The notes below the pieces were generated by a model, which was given only the letters and a program-made list of their open reading frames with translations, was not told the origin of the DNA and did not search any database. 63,133 nt of DNA from the NCBI GenBank assembly GCA_902515095.1, contig CABXTC010000006.1, positions 1-63,133 of the forward strand. The letters run 5' to 3'. Below, in pieces: positions 28,158 to 36,259 of this stretch; within the stretch, counting starts at the first letter, position 1; each line of letters begins with the position of its first letter. The DNA comes from an uncultured Pelagibacteraceae bacterium. Lineage in GTDB: Bacteria; Pseudomonadota; Alphaproteobacteria; Pelagibacterales; Pelagibacteraceae. The translations under genes and the position numbers were made by a program.

Positions 28158-28486
28158 TGTGGAATATTTTATTATAGAAAAAGAAATATTAATCACTCTT
28201 AAAATAGACACTAGATATAGTATTCATACAATTTGAAGTAGAAAATTAAAATTTTAGAAATAGACACTGATCAGATTACTTAGTTAACTCTGTAATGGCT
28301 ATTAGAAGAAAAAAAATAGCAAAAACTAAGACCAAAAAAAAAGTAATTAAGTTGGTCAAATCATCTAGAAAAAAAATAAAAACGAAAAAAAAAGTTGCAA
28401 AAAAAACTGCGACTAAGAAACGTTTAAAAAGATCTAGAAAAAACAATAACATAAAGTCAACTAACAAAAAAAAGAGGAGAAATAAA
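28158..28486. other. Divergent intergenic region with a lysine-rich open leader
   Basis: This 329-bp stretch lies between the divergent methyltransferase and aldehyde dehydrogenase genes. It contains two copies of AATAGACACT (28203-28212 and 28259-28268), 56 bp apart. From 28295 it holds 64 sense codons in frame with the downstream dehydrogenase, specifying an extremely basic peptide (roughly 28 Lys and 8 Arg, no acidic residue). I see no SAM-II/SAM-V or other riboswitch in it. Confidence 0.6.
28295..28486 (+). CDS. Histone H1-like lysine-rich in-frame extension (64 codons)
   Basis: The frame opens at ATG 28295 ([20 protein letters not shown]) and runs without a stop into the aldehyde dehydrogenase. 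Its repeats such as [18 protein letters not shown] resemble bacterial histone H1-like tails. No Shine-Dalgarno precedes 28295, while a strong GAGGAG (28474-28479) sits before the dehydrogenase ATG at 28487. It may be a real N-terminal tail on a longer isoform, a small basic protein read through into the enzyme, or chance in poly-A DNA; 64 AT-rich codons without a stop argue mildly against chance. Confidence 0.4.
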
Positions 28487-30031
28487 ATGAGTGCAGAAGC
28501 AATGAAAGTGTCATCTATATTAGATACTTCTCATTTGAAAGTAAAATTCCCATTTAAAGCAAAATATGGGAACTACATAAACGGTAAGTTTGTAGAACCA
28601 AAATCTGGAAAGTATTTTGATAATACATCTCCGATCTCAAATGAAGTAATCTGTTCGATTGCACGATCAAATGAAAAAGACGTAGACGCTGCATTGGATG
28701 CAGCTCACGCAGCTTTCGTAACTTGGGGAAAAACTTCAATTACGGAAAGATCAAACATTCTTCTTAAAATTGCAGATGTCATTGAGAAAAATCTTAATGT
28801 ATTAGCAACAGCTGAATGTTTAGATAATGGTAAGCCAATTAGAGAATGTATGGCCGCTGATTTACCACTAGTAGTAGATCATTGGAGATACTTTGCTGGA
28901 GTAATTAGAGCAGAGGAAGGTTCAGTTGCTGAAATCAGTAATAGTGAATACTCTTATCACATTCCAGAACCACTAGGTGTAGTTGGACAAATTATACCAT
29001 GGAACTTTCCATTATTAATGGCAACTTGGAAACTTGCTCCAGCTTTAGCAGCAGGAAACTGTGTAGTGCTAAAACCAGCTGAGCAAACACCAGCATCAAT
29101 CATGTTACTTATGGAACTAATTGGAGATTTATTACCTCCAGGAGTAGTTAACATTGTTAGTGGCTTTGGTTTAGAAGCTGGAAAACCACTAGCATCATCA
29201 AAAAGAATCAAAAAGATTGCTTTCACTGGTGAAACAACAACTGGTAGATTGATTATGCAATATGCATCTCAAAACTTGATACCAATCACGTTGGAGCTAG
29301 GTGGAAAATCTCCTAATATTTTCTTTGAAGATGTCATGGCAAAAGATGATGACTTTTTTGATAAATGTTTAGAAGGTTTTGCAATGTTCACATTAAACCA
29401 AGGTGAAGTTTGTACTTGTCCAAGCAGAGTATTAGTTCAAGAGTCTATCTATGACAAGTTCATGGAGAAAGCTGTTGCTAGAACGAAAGCTGTTAAGCAA
29501 GATAATCCTTTAAAAATGGAAACAATGATTGGAGCACAAGCATCATTAGAACAAATGGAAAAAATCAAATCTTATCTAGATTTAGGTAAGAAAGAAGGTG
29601 CCAAAGTTCTATGTGGTGGAAATGTTGCAAAAATCAATAGTGGTTTAGAAAAAGGAAACTACATTGAACCAACTATTTTTGAGGGTAATAATTCAATGCG
29701 TATCTTCCAAGAAGAAATTTTTGGACCAGTTGTATCAGTAACTAAGTTTAAAGATGAAGCAGAAGCATTACAAATTGCTAATGATACTCTTTACGGGTTA
29801 GGTGCTGGTGTTTGGACTAGAAATGGAAACATTGCTTACAGGATGGGTAGAGAAATACAAGCTGGTAGAGTTTGGACTAATTGTTACCACGCTTATCCTG
29901 CACATGCTGCATTCGGTGGATACAAACAATCTGGTATCGGAAGAGAAACACATAAAATGATGCTTAACCACTACAGACAAGTGAAAAATCTTCACGTGTC
30001 TTACAGTGAAAAGAAATTAGGCTTCTTTTAA
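28487..30031 (+). CDS. aldB: AldB-type aldehyde dehydrogenase
   Basis: 514 aa NAD(P)-dependent aldehyde dehydrogenase very close to the AldB/ExaC acetaldehyde-type group through its whole length. The cofactor site is [13 protein letters not shown] and FTGETTTGR, the general base Glu in [15 protein letters not shown], and the nucleophile in [11 protein letters not shown]. The end [20 protein letters not shown] is likewise group-specific. GAGGAG at 28474-28479 supports this start. The next gene, DUF779, is a known neighbour of this aldehyde dehydrogenase type. The role is probably oxidation of short aldehydes from alcohol or methyl-compound metabolism. Confidence 0.93.
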   Translation: MSAEAMKVSSILDTSHLKVKFPFKAKYGNYINGKFVEPKSGKYFDNTSPISNEVICSIARSNEKDVDAALDAAHAAFVTWGKTSITERSNILLKIADVIEKNLNVLATAECLDNGKPIRECMAADLPLVVDHWRYFAGVIRAEEGSVAEISNSEYSYHIPEPLGVVGQIIPWNFPLLMATWKLAPALAAGNCVVLKPAEQTPASIMLLMELIGDLLPPGVVNIVSGFGLEAGKPLASSKRIKKIAFTGETTTGRLIMQYASQNLIPITLELGGKSPNIFFEDVMAKDDDFFDKCLEGFAMFTLNQGEVCTCPSRVLVQESIYDKFMEKAVARTKAVKQDNPLKMETMIGAQASLEQMEKIKSYLDLGKKEGAKVLCGGNVAKINSGLEKGNYIEPTIFEGNNSMRIFQEEIFGPVVSVTKFKDEAEALQIANDTLYGLGAGVWTRNGNIAYRMGREIQAGRVWTNCYHAYPAHAAFGGYKQSGIGRETHKMMLNHYRQVKNLHVSYSEKKLGFF

Positions 30032-30048
30032 AAATAATCTTATATATA

Positions 30049-30081
30049 ATGGCCCGTGAGGAATCACGGGCCATATTTTTT
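30049..30081 (+). terminator. Strong intrinsic terminator after aldB
   Basis: Perfect 11-bp stem ATGGCCCGTGA (30049-30059) / TCACGGGCCAT (30064-30074) with loop GGAA, followed by ATTTTTTT to 30081. Its GC-rich stem stands out from the surrounding AT-rich DNA. The DUF779 ATG follows the last T directly. Confidence 0.9.
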
Positions 30082-30435
30082 ATGAAAGTAAAAGCAACAG
30101 ACTCAGCACTAAAATTAATTGAAGAGCTTAAAGCTCAACACGGTGAAGAGCTATTATTTCACCAATCTGGCGGATGTTGTGATGGAAGTGCACCAATGTG
30201 TTATCCAAGAAATGAGTATATGGTTGGTTCTAGTGATGTAAAATTAGGTGAAATTGGTGGACTGCCTTTTTACATGAACGATGACCAATATGAAAAATGG
30301 AAACATACTGATTTAACTATAGATGCAGTTAAAGGTATTGGTGGAATGTTTTCTTTAGATAATGGTACAGGAAAAAGATTTTTGACAAAATCTGAGATTT
30401 GTTTAGTCGTAGATAACGATAACAAAAAAAATTAA
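30082..30435 (+). CDS. DUF779 protein
   Basis: 117 aa from MKVKATDSALKLIEELKAQHG. The family signature is FHQSGGCCDGSAPMCYPRNEY, with three Cys that could bind a metal or be redox-active, then GGLPFYMNDDQYEKWKHTDLTIDAV and FSLDNGTGKRFLT. DUF779 genes commonly sit beside acetaldehyde/alcohol dehydrogenase genes; no function is established. The frame opens 11 codons earlier (30049), but those codons are the terminator stem, so I reject that start. The gene begins with no visible Shine-Dalgarno. Confidence 0.82.
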   Translation: MKVKATDSALKLIEELKAQHGEELLFHQSGGCCDGSAPMCYPRNEYMVGSSDVKLGEIGGLPFYMNDDQYEKWKHTDLTIDAVKGIGGMFSLDNGTGKRFLTKSEICLVVDNDNKKN

Positions 30436-30452
30436 TCATTTTTAAATATTAG

Positions 30453-30923
30453 ATGTCTGTTTACCTTAGCTCTCAAAAAGTAATTAAAGATTGGATCGAT
30501 TACAACGATCACATGAATGTTTCATATTATCTATTGATGTTCGATAAATATGGTGCTGATACATTAAATAATATTTTTAAGATGGGAGAAGAGTCAGCAA
30601 AAACAACCAAGAAAAGCACAATGATCGTAGAATCTCACATCACTTATAATCAGGAACTTCAACTAAATGATGAAGTAGATATTAATTGCGTTTATTTTGA
30701 TCATGATAAAAAACGACTGCAATATAAAATGGAAATGATTCACAAAGAAAAAAAATTTCTGGCTTCAACAATTGAAATTCTGGCTTTATATGTAGATCTT
30801 AATGAAAGAAAGGTTGCTGAATTTGAGGAAGAAAAAATAAAAATAATGGATGATTTTATAAACAAGAATAAATCTAAATTTAATAATGAAAACCTTAAAT
30901 TTTCATCTAAACTTAAAAAGTGA
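30453..30923 (+). CDS. Hotdog-fold acyl-CoA thioesterase-like protein
   Basis: 156 aa. WIDYNDHMNVSYYLLMFDKYGAD contains the Asp of the 4-hydroxybenzoyl-CoA thioesterase/FcbC motif (D-x-N/D-x-H-M-N), followed by the strand pattern of a hotdog domain (VESHITYNQELQLNDEVDI; LASTIEILALYVDL). Such enzymes hydrolyse acyl-CoA thioesters, for example betaine- or carnitine-CoA, in the cytoplasm. The C-terminal 30 residues are Lys/Asn-rich. Overlaps the next gene by 4 bp. Confidence 0.8.
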   Translation: MSVYLSSQKVIKDWIDYNDHMNVSYYLLMFDKYGADTLNNIFKMGEESAKTTKKSTMIVESHITYNQELQLNDEVDINCVYFDHDKKRLQYKMEMIHKEKKFLASTIEILALYVDLNERKVAEFEEEKIKIMDDFINKNKSKFNNENLKFSSKLKK

Positions 30924-32206
30924 AAAAAATATTTCTAATTTTAACTTTTAGTTTATTAGCTTCAAACAATCTATTTGCTGAGAGTTTAAATTGGTTTTTT
31001 AATAAGTGGCTTTCTGAAAACGGACATCATCAATATTTAAATGAGCAAGGATCTAACAATCTAAATATCAAAATAGAAAATAAAGCATTATCAGCTACTA
31101 ATATTGCCTATCATTCAAACCCAAACAGAGATACGCTGATTTATTATTTATGGAAATATTCATATAGAGATAGAAGTCAACATTTAAAAGAGTTTAAACC
31201 AACAAATAGTTCCTACGATTTTAAATTCAACTTAATTGAAGATAAATATGTAAAAAAACAAATGAAAACTAAAGGTATCCTTAGTTATTTATATTATCAA
31301 GATGGTGAAGTATTAATTGACGAACTTTCTCCTAAAGAAAGACTGGGAGAGTTTTTGAATAATGAAACAAAATTTTATTCAATGTCAATGGGTAAGTCAG
31401 TAACTTCTTATTTAGTAGGTCACGCAATATGTGAGGGTTATATTGATGGAGTTGATACTAGAGTAAATGACTGGCCTATAATAAAAGATTCTCTTTATCA
31501 TGATCAAAAATTAATTAATTTTTTAAATATGAATACTGGTGATCAAAAATACATCGATGAATTTGAAGATGGTACTAGTAAATTAGGTGCATATGAAGAT
31601 AGAGATATTGCAACAACCATGCGCTCTTACTTTAACAACGAAAATACAAAAAAATCTAAGGAAAGATACAATTACAATGGATTTATCACTCAGTTAATTT
31701 TAAACTATATGAAATTTAAAATTGGTGAAGATTATCACAAATTTTATAGCAAAGTTTTCAACGATAAAATAAAGATCAAAAATAGCATTCGTTATGGCTA
31801 CACTAGTTTAAATGAAAATTGGGGAAACGGACATCCTAACATAATGGCAACGAGATTTGACTATCTTAGAATAGCAAAAGCTATAATGGATGATTATCAA
31901 AATGATACATGTGTTGGAAAATATTTAAAAGAGATTTACGAAAGAAGAATACCAAAAAAATTAACTGAAGAAAGAAACGAGCCTGCATTTAATCGTACAA
32001 AATCATATGGGGGTCAATTTCATATGGATTTTCCAGGATTAAAAGACAAAATTATATTTGGAATGGGTGGCTATGGCGGGAATATGATTTTAATTGATGT
32101 AGAAAATTCAAGAATACTGGTTGTTAATTCACTCCATTATAACAACACTAAATATAAATATAATCACAAAAAACTATTATTAGATCCATTTAAAAAAGGT
32201 AAATGA
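30920..32206 (+). CDS. Secreted beta-lactamase-family serine hydrolase
   Basis: 428 aa starting at GTG that overlaps the previous TGA. A signal peptide (KKIFLILTFSLLASNNLFAES) is followed by a class C beta-lactamase/esterase-like domain. The nucleophile tetrad is SMGK in FYSMSMGKSVTSYLVG (about 155), a Tyr-x-Asn follows in ERYNYNGFITQL, and the third-box equivalent may be around GMGGYGGNM. It is not a typical resistance enzyme; peptidase or esterase activity on peptidoglycan or small esters is possible. Translationally coupled to the thioesterase. Confidence 0.75.
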   Translation: MKKIFLILTFSLLASNNLFAESLNWFFNKWLSENGHHQYLNEQGSNNLNIKIENKALSATNIAYHSNPNRDTLIYYLWKYSYRDRSQHLKEFKPTNSSYDFKFNLIEDKYVKKQMKTKGILSYLYYQDGEVLIDELSPKERLGEFLNNETKFYSMSMGKSVTSYLVGHAICEGYIDGVDTRVNDWPIIKDSLYHDQKLINFLNMNTGDQKYIDEFEDGTSKLGAYEDRDIATTMRSYFNNENTKKSKERYNYNGFITQLILNYMKFKIGEDYHKFYSKVFNDKIKIKNSIRYGYTSLNENWGNGHPNIMATRFDYLRIAKAIMDDYQNDTCVGKYLKEIYERRIPKKLTEERNEPAFNRTKSYGGQFHMDFPGLKDKIIFGMGGYGGNMILIDVENSRILVVNSLHYNNTKYKYNHKKLLLDPFKKGK

Positions 32207-32213
32207 GAATTAA

Positions 32214-32244
32214 TATAACCTCCAGTCCGCAGCTGGAAGTTATA
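32214..32244. terminator. Bidirectional hairpin between convergent genes
   Basis: TATAAC-C-TCCAG (32214-32225) pairs with CTGGA-A-GTTATA (32233-32244), 11 pairs with one mismatch and a 7-nt loop. It sits in the 45-bp gap between the serine hydrolase stop and the GYD-domain stop. There is no strong T tract on either side, so termination may be weak. Confidence 0.55.
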
Positions 32245-32251
32245 CTAAAAA

Positions 32252-32569
32252 TTATTGACCGGGTGCTTTATAGCCAATCTTACTTGCTTTTGTTGTAGCT
32301 TTTGTAAAATCAATCGCCTCAAGTATCGTTAAGTTTTTTACAGCACCTGATGACTCAACAACTAATTTAATTGCTGCAAAGTCCTCAAAACTTGGAACGT
32401 CAGTAACAACTATAAAATCGTAAGAACCTCTAACAATGTCCATACTATGCATAGTTCCGCCCATAGCTTTAGTTAATTGTTCTACAACAGCTTTTCTATC
32501 ACTCGTTGGATCTTTTAAAAAACCCATAAAAGCTTTCTCAGTGTAGTTACCCATTATATATGCTTTCAT
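32252..32569 (-). CDS. GYD-domain protein
   Basis: 105 aa ferredoxin-like dimeric alpha/beta barrel of the GYD family: MKAYIMGNYTEKAFMGF, then GGTMHSMDIVRGSYDFIVVTDVPS with the name-giving G-x-Y-D, and the C-terminal strand around VKNLTILEAID. Function of the family is unknown. GGAG precedes the ATG at good distance. It is divergent from the SSADH-like gene. Confidence 0.75.
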   Translation of the reverse strand: MKAYIMGNYTEKAFMGFLKDPTSDRKAVVEQLTKAMGGTMHSMDIVRGSYDFIVVTDVPSFEDFAAIKLVVESSGAVKNLTILEAIDFTKATTKASKIGYKAPGQ

Positions 32570-32620
32570 ATTAAACTCCTTTTATGAAATAGATTATCAT
32601 CTAATTTAAAATAGTTAATG

Positions 32621-32633
32621 TGTAAAAATTACA
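32621..32633. promoter_or_regulatory. Perfect dyad in the GYD / SSADH divergent promoter
   Basis: TGTAA-AAA-TTACA is a perfect inverted repeat in the 101-bp divergent spacer, 37 bp before the dehydrogenase ATG. It is the size and place of an operator, but five-base AT-rich arms can arise by chance. Confidence 0.3.
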
Positions 32634-32670
32634 TAGTAGACACAACCTATAGTAATGCTAAATTGAATTT

Positions 32671-34113
32671 ATGTACGAAAAATTTGGTCAATTCATTGAT
32701 GGTAAGTGGTGTCAATCATCTGATAAATCTACATACGAAGTAATTAATCCTGCAAATGAAGAAATTATTGGGCATGCATCTAAAGCTACACCAGAAGATG
32801 TTGATAGAGCATTAAAGTCTGCCGCAAAAGGATTAGAGGTTTGGAAAAAAACTGCTCCATGGCAAAGATCTTACATCATCAGAAAAATAGCAGACAAAAT
32901 GAGAGAGAAACAAGATGTCCTTGCTAAATGGATGACTGTTGAAGTTGGAAAACCTTTTGCAGAAGCTAAAGGTGAAGTAGGTGGTGCTGCAGATATTTTT
33001 GAATGGAATGCGGAAGAAACAAAAAGAATTTATGGACAAACTGTTGAAAGTAGATTTGAAGATACAAGAGTGCATGTCTACTATCAACCAGTTGGTGTTG
33101 TTGCAGCTTTAACACCTTGGAATTTTCCTGCAGTATTATCTGCTAGAAAAATTTCAACTGCTTTAGCAGCTGGCTGTTCTGTTATAGTTAAACCTGATGT
33201 AATAACTCCAGGAATTGTAATGGAGATGGTTGATATATGTAGAGAATGTGGTGTCCCACCAGGAGTAGTAAATCTTTTATCAGGTGATCCACCGAGTATT
33301 GCTCAACAATTAATATCTTCAGATATAGTCAAAAAAATTTCAATCACTGGATCATCTAGAGTAGGCAAATTAATATTGAAACAAGCTGCAGATAAAGTTC
33401 AAAGGGTAACAATGGAGCTTTCAGGTCATTCACCTTTTATAGTATTTGATGATGCTGATATTAAAAAAGCAGCCGATATGGCAATTGCTGCTAAATTTAG
33501 AAATAACGGTCAAGTTTGTATATCTCCAAATAGATTTTATATACATGAGAGAAAAAAAGATGAATTTGTAAATTTATTTATAGAGAAAACAAAAAAATTG
33601 AAAATAGGTGACGGTATGGATCCTTCAACTCAATTAGGTCCATTAACCACAAAAAAAAGACTGAACGAAATAGAGGAATTAGTTGAAAAAACAAAACAAG
33701 AAGGTGCAAAAGTTTTGTTAGGTGGGAAAAGACCATCAGGATTTAACAAAGGTTTTTATTATGAGCCTACAATATTTGATGATGTAAAAGATGATTTTAC
33801 GATAATGAAACAAGAACCTTTTGGGCCATTAGTCCCAATGTTATCATTTAAATCTTTTGATGACGTAATTAAAAGAGCTAACAATCATGAGCTTGGTCTG
33901 TGCAGTTATGTTTGTACCAACTCAATGGAGACAGCTCATCTTGCATCAGAACAATTAGAAACAGGCTCAGTCGCTGTTAACACACCGATGGTTGCTCTTG
34001 CAGAAGCTCCTTTTGGGGGAATTAAACAAAGCGGCTATGGACGCGAAGGTGGGTCAATGGCAATAAAAGATTATCTTAATATAAAATATACTCATCTTGG
34101 CATTAAAGGTTAA
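32671..34113 (+). CDS. Aldehyde dehydrogenase, succinate-semialdehyde type
   Basis: 480 aa ALDH-superfamily enzyme. The cofactor region is AALTPWNFPAVLSARKI and ITGSSRVGK, the general base is in VTMELSGHSPFIVFDDAD and the nucleophile in NNGQVCISPNRF. ELSGHSP replaces the usual ELGG. Overall closest to SSADH-like enzymes, but the substrate could be another semialdehyde. It runs directly into an FAH-family gene, a pairing often seen in aromatic or sugar-acid breakdown. Confidence 0.82.
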   Translation: MYEKFGQFIDGKWCQSSDKSTYEVINPANEEIIGHASKATPEDVDRALKSAAKGLEVWKKTAPWQRSYIIRKIADKMREKQDVLAKWMTVEVGKPFAEAKGEVGGAADIFEWNAEETKRIYGQTVESRFEDTRVHVYYQPVGVVAALTPWNFPAVLSARKISTALAAGCSVIVKPDVITPGIVMEMVDICRECGVPPGVVNLLSGDPPSIAQQLISSDIVKKISITGSSRVGKLILKQAADKVQRVTMELSGHSPFIVFDDADIKKAADMAIAAKFRNNGQVCISPNRFYIHERKKDEFVNLFIEKTKKLKIGDGMDPSTQLGPLTTKKRLNEIEELVEKTKQEGAKVLLGGKRPSGFNKGFYYEPTIFDDVKDDFTIMKQEPFGPLVPMLSFKSFDDVIKRANNHELGLCSYVCTNSMETAHLASEQLETGSVAVNTPMVALAEAPFGGIKQSGYGREGGSMAIKDYLNIKYTHLGIKG

Positions 34114-34116
34114 TTG

Positions 34117-34962
34117 ATGAAACTTTTAAGAGTCGGTGAACATAGTAAAGAAATACCTGCAATAATTGACAACCAAAACAATATTAGAAATTTATCAAAT
34201 ATTATAAAAGATTTTACATCAGAGAATTTAAATTTTGAAAGTTTAGATAAAATAAAAAAGTTAGATCTAAATTCTCTTCCAGTGATTGAAGATATCAAAA
34301 GAATCGGACCTTGTGTAATTAAACCAGCAAATTTTATTGCAATTGGATTAAACTACAAGGCTCATGCTGAGGAAACAAATTCTGAAGCTCCAAAAGAACC
34401 AATTGTTTTTAACAAATCCCCAAATTGTATTGTCGGGCCAAACGACACTATTGTAATACCAAAGAATTCAAAGTCTTTAGATCACGAAGTTGAAATTGCA
34501 ATGGTCATTGGAAGTAAAGCCAAATATGTAAAAGAGAATGAAGCACAAGAACATGTGCTAGGCTATTGTATTTGCAATGATATAAGTGAGAGAGAATGGC
34601 AAAAAGATAGAGGCGGTCAATGGGTAAAAGGCAAATCCGGAGATACCTTTGGTCCATTAGGTCCTTATTTGGTAACAAAAGATGAGATTGATGATCTATT
34701 TAATCTTAATTTATCATTAGATCTTAATGGAAAAAGAAGACAAACTGGAAATACTAGCTTAATGATATTTAATTTTAATTACTTAATTTCACACATCAGT
34801 CAATTTATAACTTTAATGCCAGGCGATATTATTACAACAGGCACACCCGCGGGAGTCGGAATGGGGATGACACCACCAGATTATTTAAAAAATGGTGATG
34901 AAATGATTTTAAGGGTAGATAATCTTGGTGAACAAAAATTGAAAGTTGTTAAAGAAAAATAA
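34117..34962 (+). CDS. Fumarylacetoacetate hydrolase family protein
   Basis: 281 aa. The N-terminal domain is followed by the FAH catalytic domain: FIAIGLNYKAHAEET, then PIVFNKSPNCIVG, LDHEVEIAMVIG with the metal-binding Glu residues, GYCICNDISEREWQ and the C-terminal PGDIITTGTPAGVGMG. Members hydrolyse C-C bonds in acylpyruvates or decarboxylate oxo-acids. TTG at 34114 is also possible, but ATG 34117 is preferred. Stop overlaps the ccdA-like start (TAATG). Confidence 0.88.
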   Translation: MKLLRVGEHSKEIPAIIDNQNNIRNLSNIIKDFTSENLNFESLDKIKKLDLNSLPVIEDIKRIGPCVIKPANFIAIGLNYKAHAEETNSEAPKEPIVFNKSPNCIVGPNDTIVIPKNSKSLDHEVEIAMVIGSKAKYVKENEAQEHVLGYCICNDISEREWQKDRGGQWVKGKSGDTFGPLGPYLVTKDEIDDLFNLNLSLDLNGKRRQTGNTSLMIFNFNYLISHISQFITLMPGDIITTGTPAGVGMGMTPPDYLKNGDEMILRVDNLGEQKLKVVKEK

Positions 34963-35669
34963 TGATTGAATTAATTATTGCTTTTGGAGCTGGATTGATA
35001 AGTTTTTTATCACCATGTGTTTTACCACTCATACCTGGTTATATCTCATATATTTCTGGAAGTTCTATAAATGAGCTCGTTGATAAAAAGAATATTAATT
35101 TATTTCCAATTATTTTATTTACAGTTGGTTTTTCTTTAGTCTTTATTATTTTTGGAGCAGCCTCAACTTTCTTAGGACAAATTTTTTTAGAAAATTCTTA
35201 TGAATTAAGAATTGGTGCGGGATTAATAATTATCATTTTATCTCTTCATATAATTGGAATAATAAATCTAAAATTTTTGAATTATGAAAAGAGAATTCAA
35301 ACAAATATTAACAAAAGTATATTTAGTCCAGTATTAATAGGTATGGCATTTGCATTTGGTTGGACGCCGTGCATTGGACCTATTTTAGGATCAATTTTAG
35401 TTTTAGCTGCAACAGAGAAAAGTTTAACCCAAGGTATATTGTTGTTATCTTTTTACTCTATTGGATTAGCAATTCCGTTTATTTTATCAGGTTATTTAAT
35501 ACAAAGATTCCTTATTTTTTCAAAAAACTTTAGAAAAAATATTAATTTAGTGTCAAAAATAGGTGGAATAATTCTATTAATCACTGGTATTTTGATATTA
35601 ACTAACCAACTACAAGCCTTGGGATATTATTTATTAAATATTTTTCCATTCTTACAAAATTTTGGTTAA
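34962..35669 (+). CDS. ccdA: CcdA-family thiol-reducing membrane protein
   Basis: 235 aa with six hydrophobic segments. It carries the paired Cys-Pro motifs FLSPCVLPLIPGYISYISG (TM1) and FGWTPCIGPILG (TM4), which pass electrons from cytoplasmic thioredoxin to the periplasm for cytochrome c maturation or other thiol repair. Short DsbD-like length matches CcdA. No cytochrome maturation genes are close by. Confidence 0.92.
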   Translation: MIELIIAFGAGLISFLSPCVLPLIPGYISYISGSSINELVDKKNINLFPIILFTVGFSLVFIIFGAASTFLGQIFLENSYELRIGAGLIIIILSLHIIGIINLKFLNYEKRIQTNINKSIFSPVLIGMAFAFGWTPCIGPILGSILVLAATEKSLTQGILLLSFYSIGLAIPFILSGYLIQRFLIFSKNFRKNINLVSKIGGIILLITGILILTNQLQALGYYLLNIFPFLQNFG

Positions 35670-35677
35670 ATTAAATT

Positions 35678-36259
35678 ATGAAAATTTATCAAATAGACTC
35701 TAGTGCCAGAAAAGATGGCTCAACTTCAAGAGCTCTTGCAAAAAAACTTTTGGATAAAATTAAAAAACCTGGAGACGAAGTCGTCTATAGAGATCTAAAT
35801 GATGAGATGGTTTTTGTATCTAATTTGACTGAGTCTGGAATGAAAATAGATCCAAAAGATCAAACAGAGACACATAAAAAAATGTTCAAACTATCAGATA
35901 CTCTTGTAAAAGAATTGAAAGAAAGTGATATTATAATTATATCTGCTCCAATATATAATTATGGACCTCCAGCAACCTTAAAAGCATGGTCAGACCTTGC
36001 TGCAAGAATAGGGGAAACCTTTAGATTTAAACCTAATGGAAGAAGAGAAGGTCTATTAAAAAATAAGAAAGCTTATTTAGTAATTACCTCTGGAGGAACA
36101 AAACTTAATAGTAATGAAGATTTTCTTACTCCTTGGCTAAAGTTTATCTTGAATTTTTTTGGCATTGAAAAAGTTGAAGTAGTAAGTGCTGATCAAATGT
36201 CTCTAGATTATGAAAAATCAATAAGAGATGCTGAAAAACAGATAGAAAATCTATCTTAG
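35678..36259 (+). CDS. Flavodoxin-fold NAD(P)H:quinone/azo oxidoreductase
   Basis: 193 aa of the FMN-dependent azoreductase (AzoR) / flavodoxin_2 family. IDSSARKDGSTSRALAKKLL binds the FMN phosphate, IIISAPIYNYGPPATLKAW the isoalloxazine, and the Ser/Gly-rich TSGGTKLNS block follows. Likely two-electron reduction of quinones or azo-like substrates. Downstream of ccdA by 8 bp and convergent with the dioxygenase gene (4-bp overlap). Confidence 0.83.
   Translation: MKIYQIDSSARKDGSTSRALAKKLLDKIKKPGDEVVYRDLNDEMVFVSNLTESGMKIDPKDQTETHKKMFKLSDTLVKELKESDIIIISAPIYNYGPPATLKAWSDLAARIGETFRFKPNGRREGLLKNKKAYLVITSGGTKLNSNEDFLTPWLKFILNFFGIEKVEVVSADQMSLDYEKSIRDAEKQIENLS

Noticed and set aside
28158..28294. 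SAM-V riboswitch before the homocysteine methyltransferase
   Set aside because: Such elements are known in SAR11 before methyltransferase genes, so I looked, but I found no matching core or pseudoknot in this spacer.
28276..28467. Minus-strand hydrophobic frame opposite the lysine-rich leader
   Set aside because: Phe/Leu-rich translation is the expected complement of AAA/AAG codons.
30049..30081. DUF779 start at 30049
   Set aside because: Its first codons form a perfect terminator hairpin with a T tract and do not match the family.
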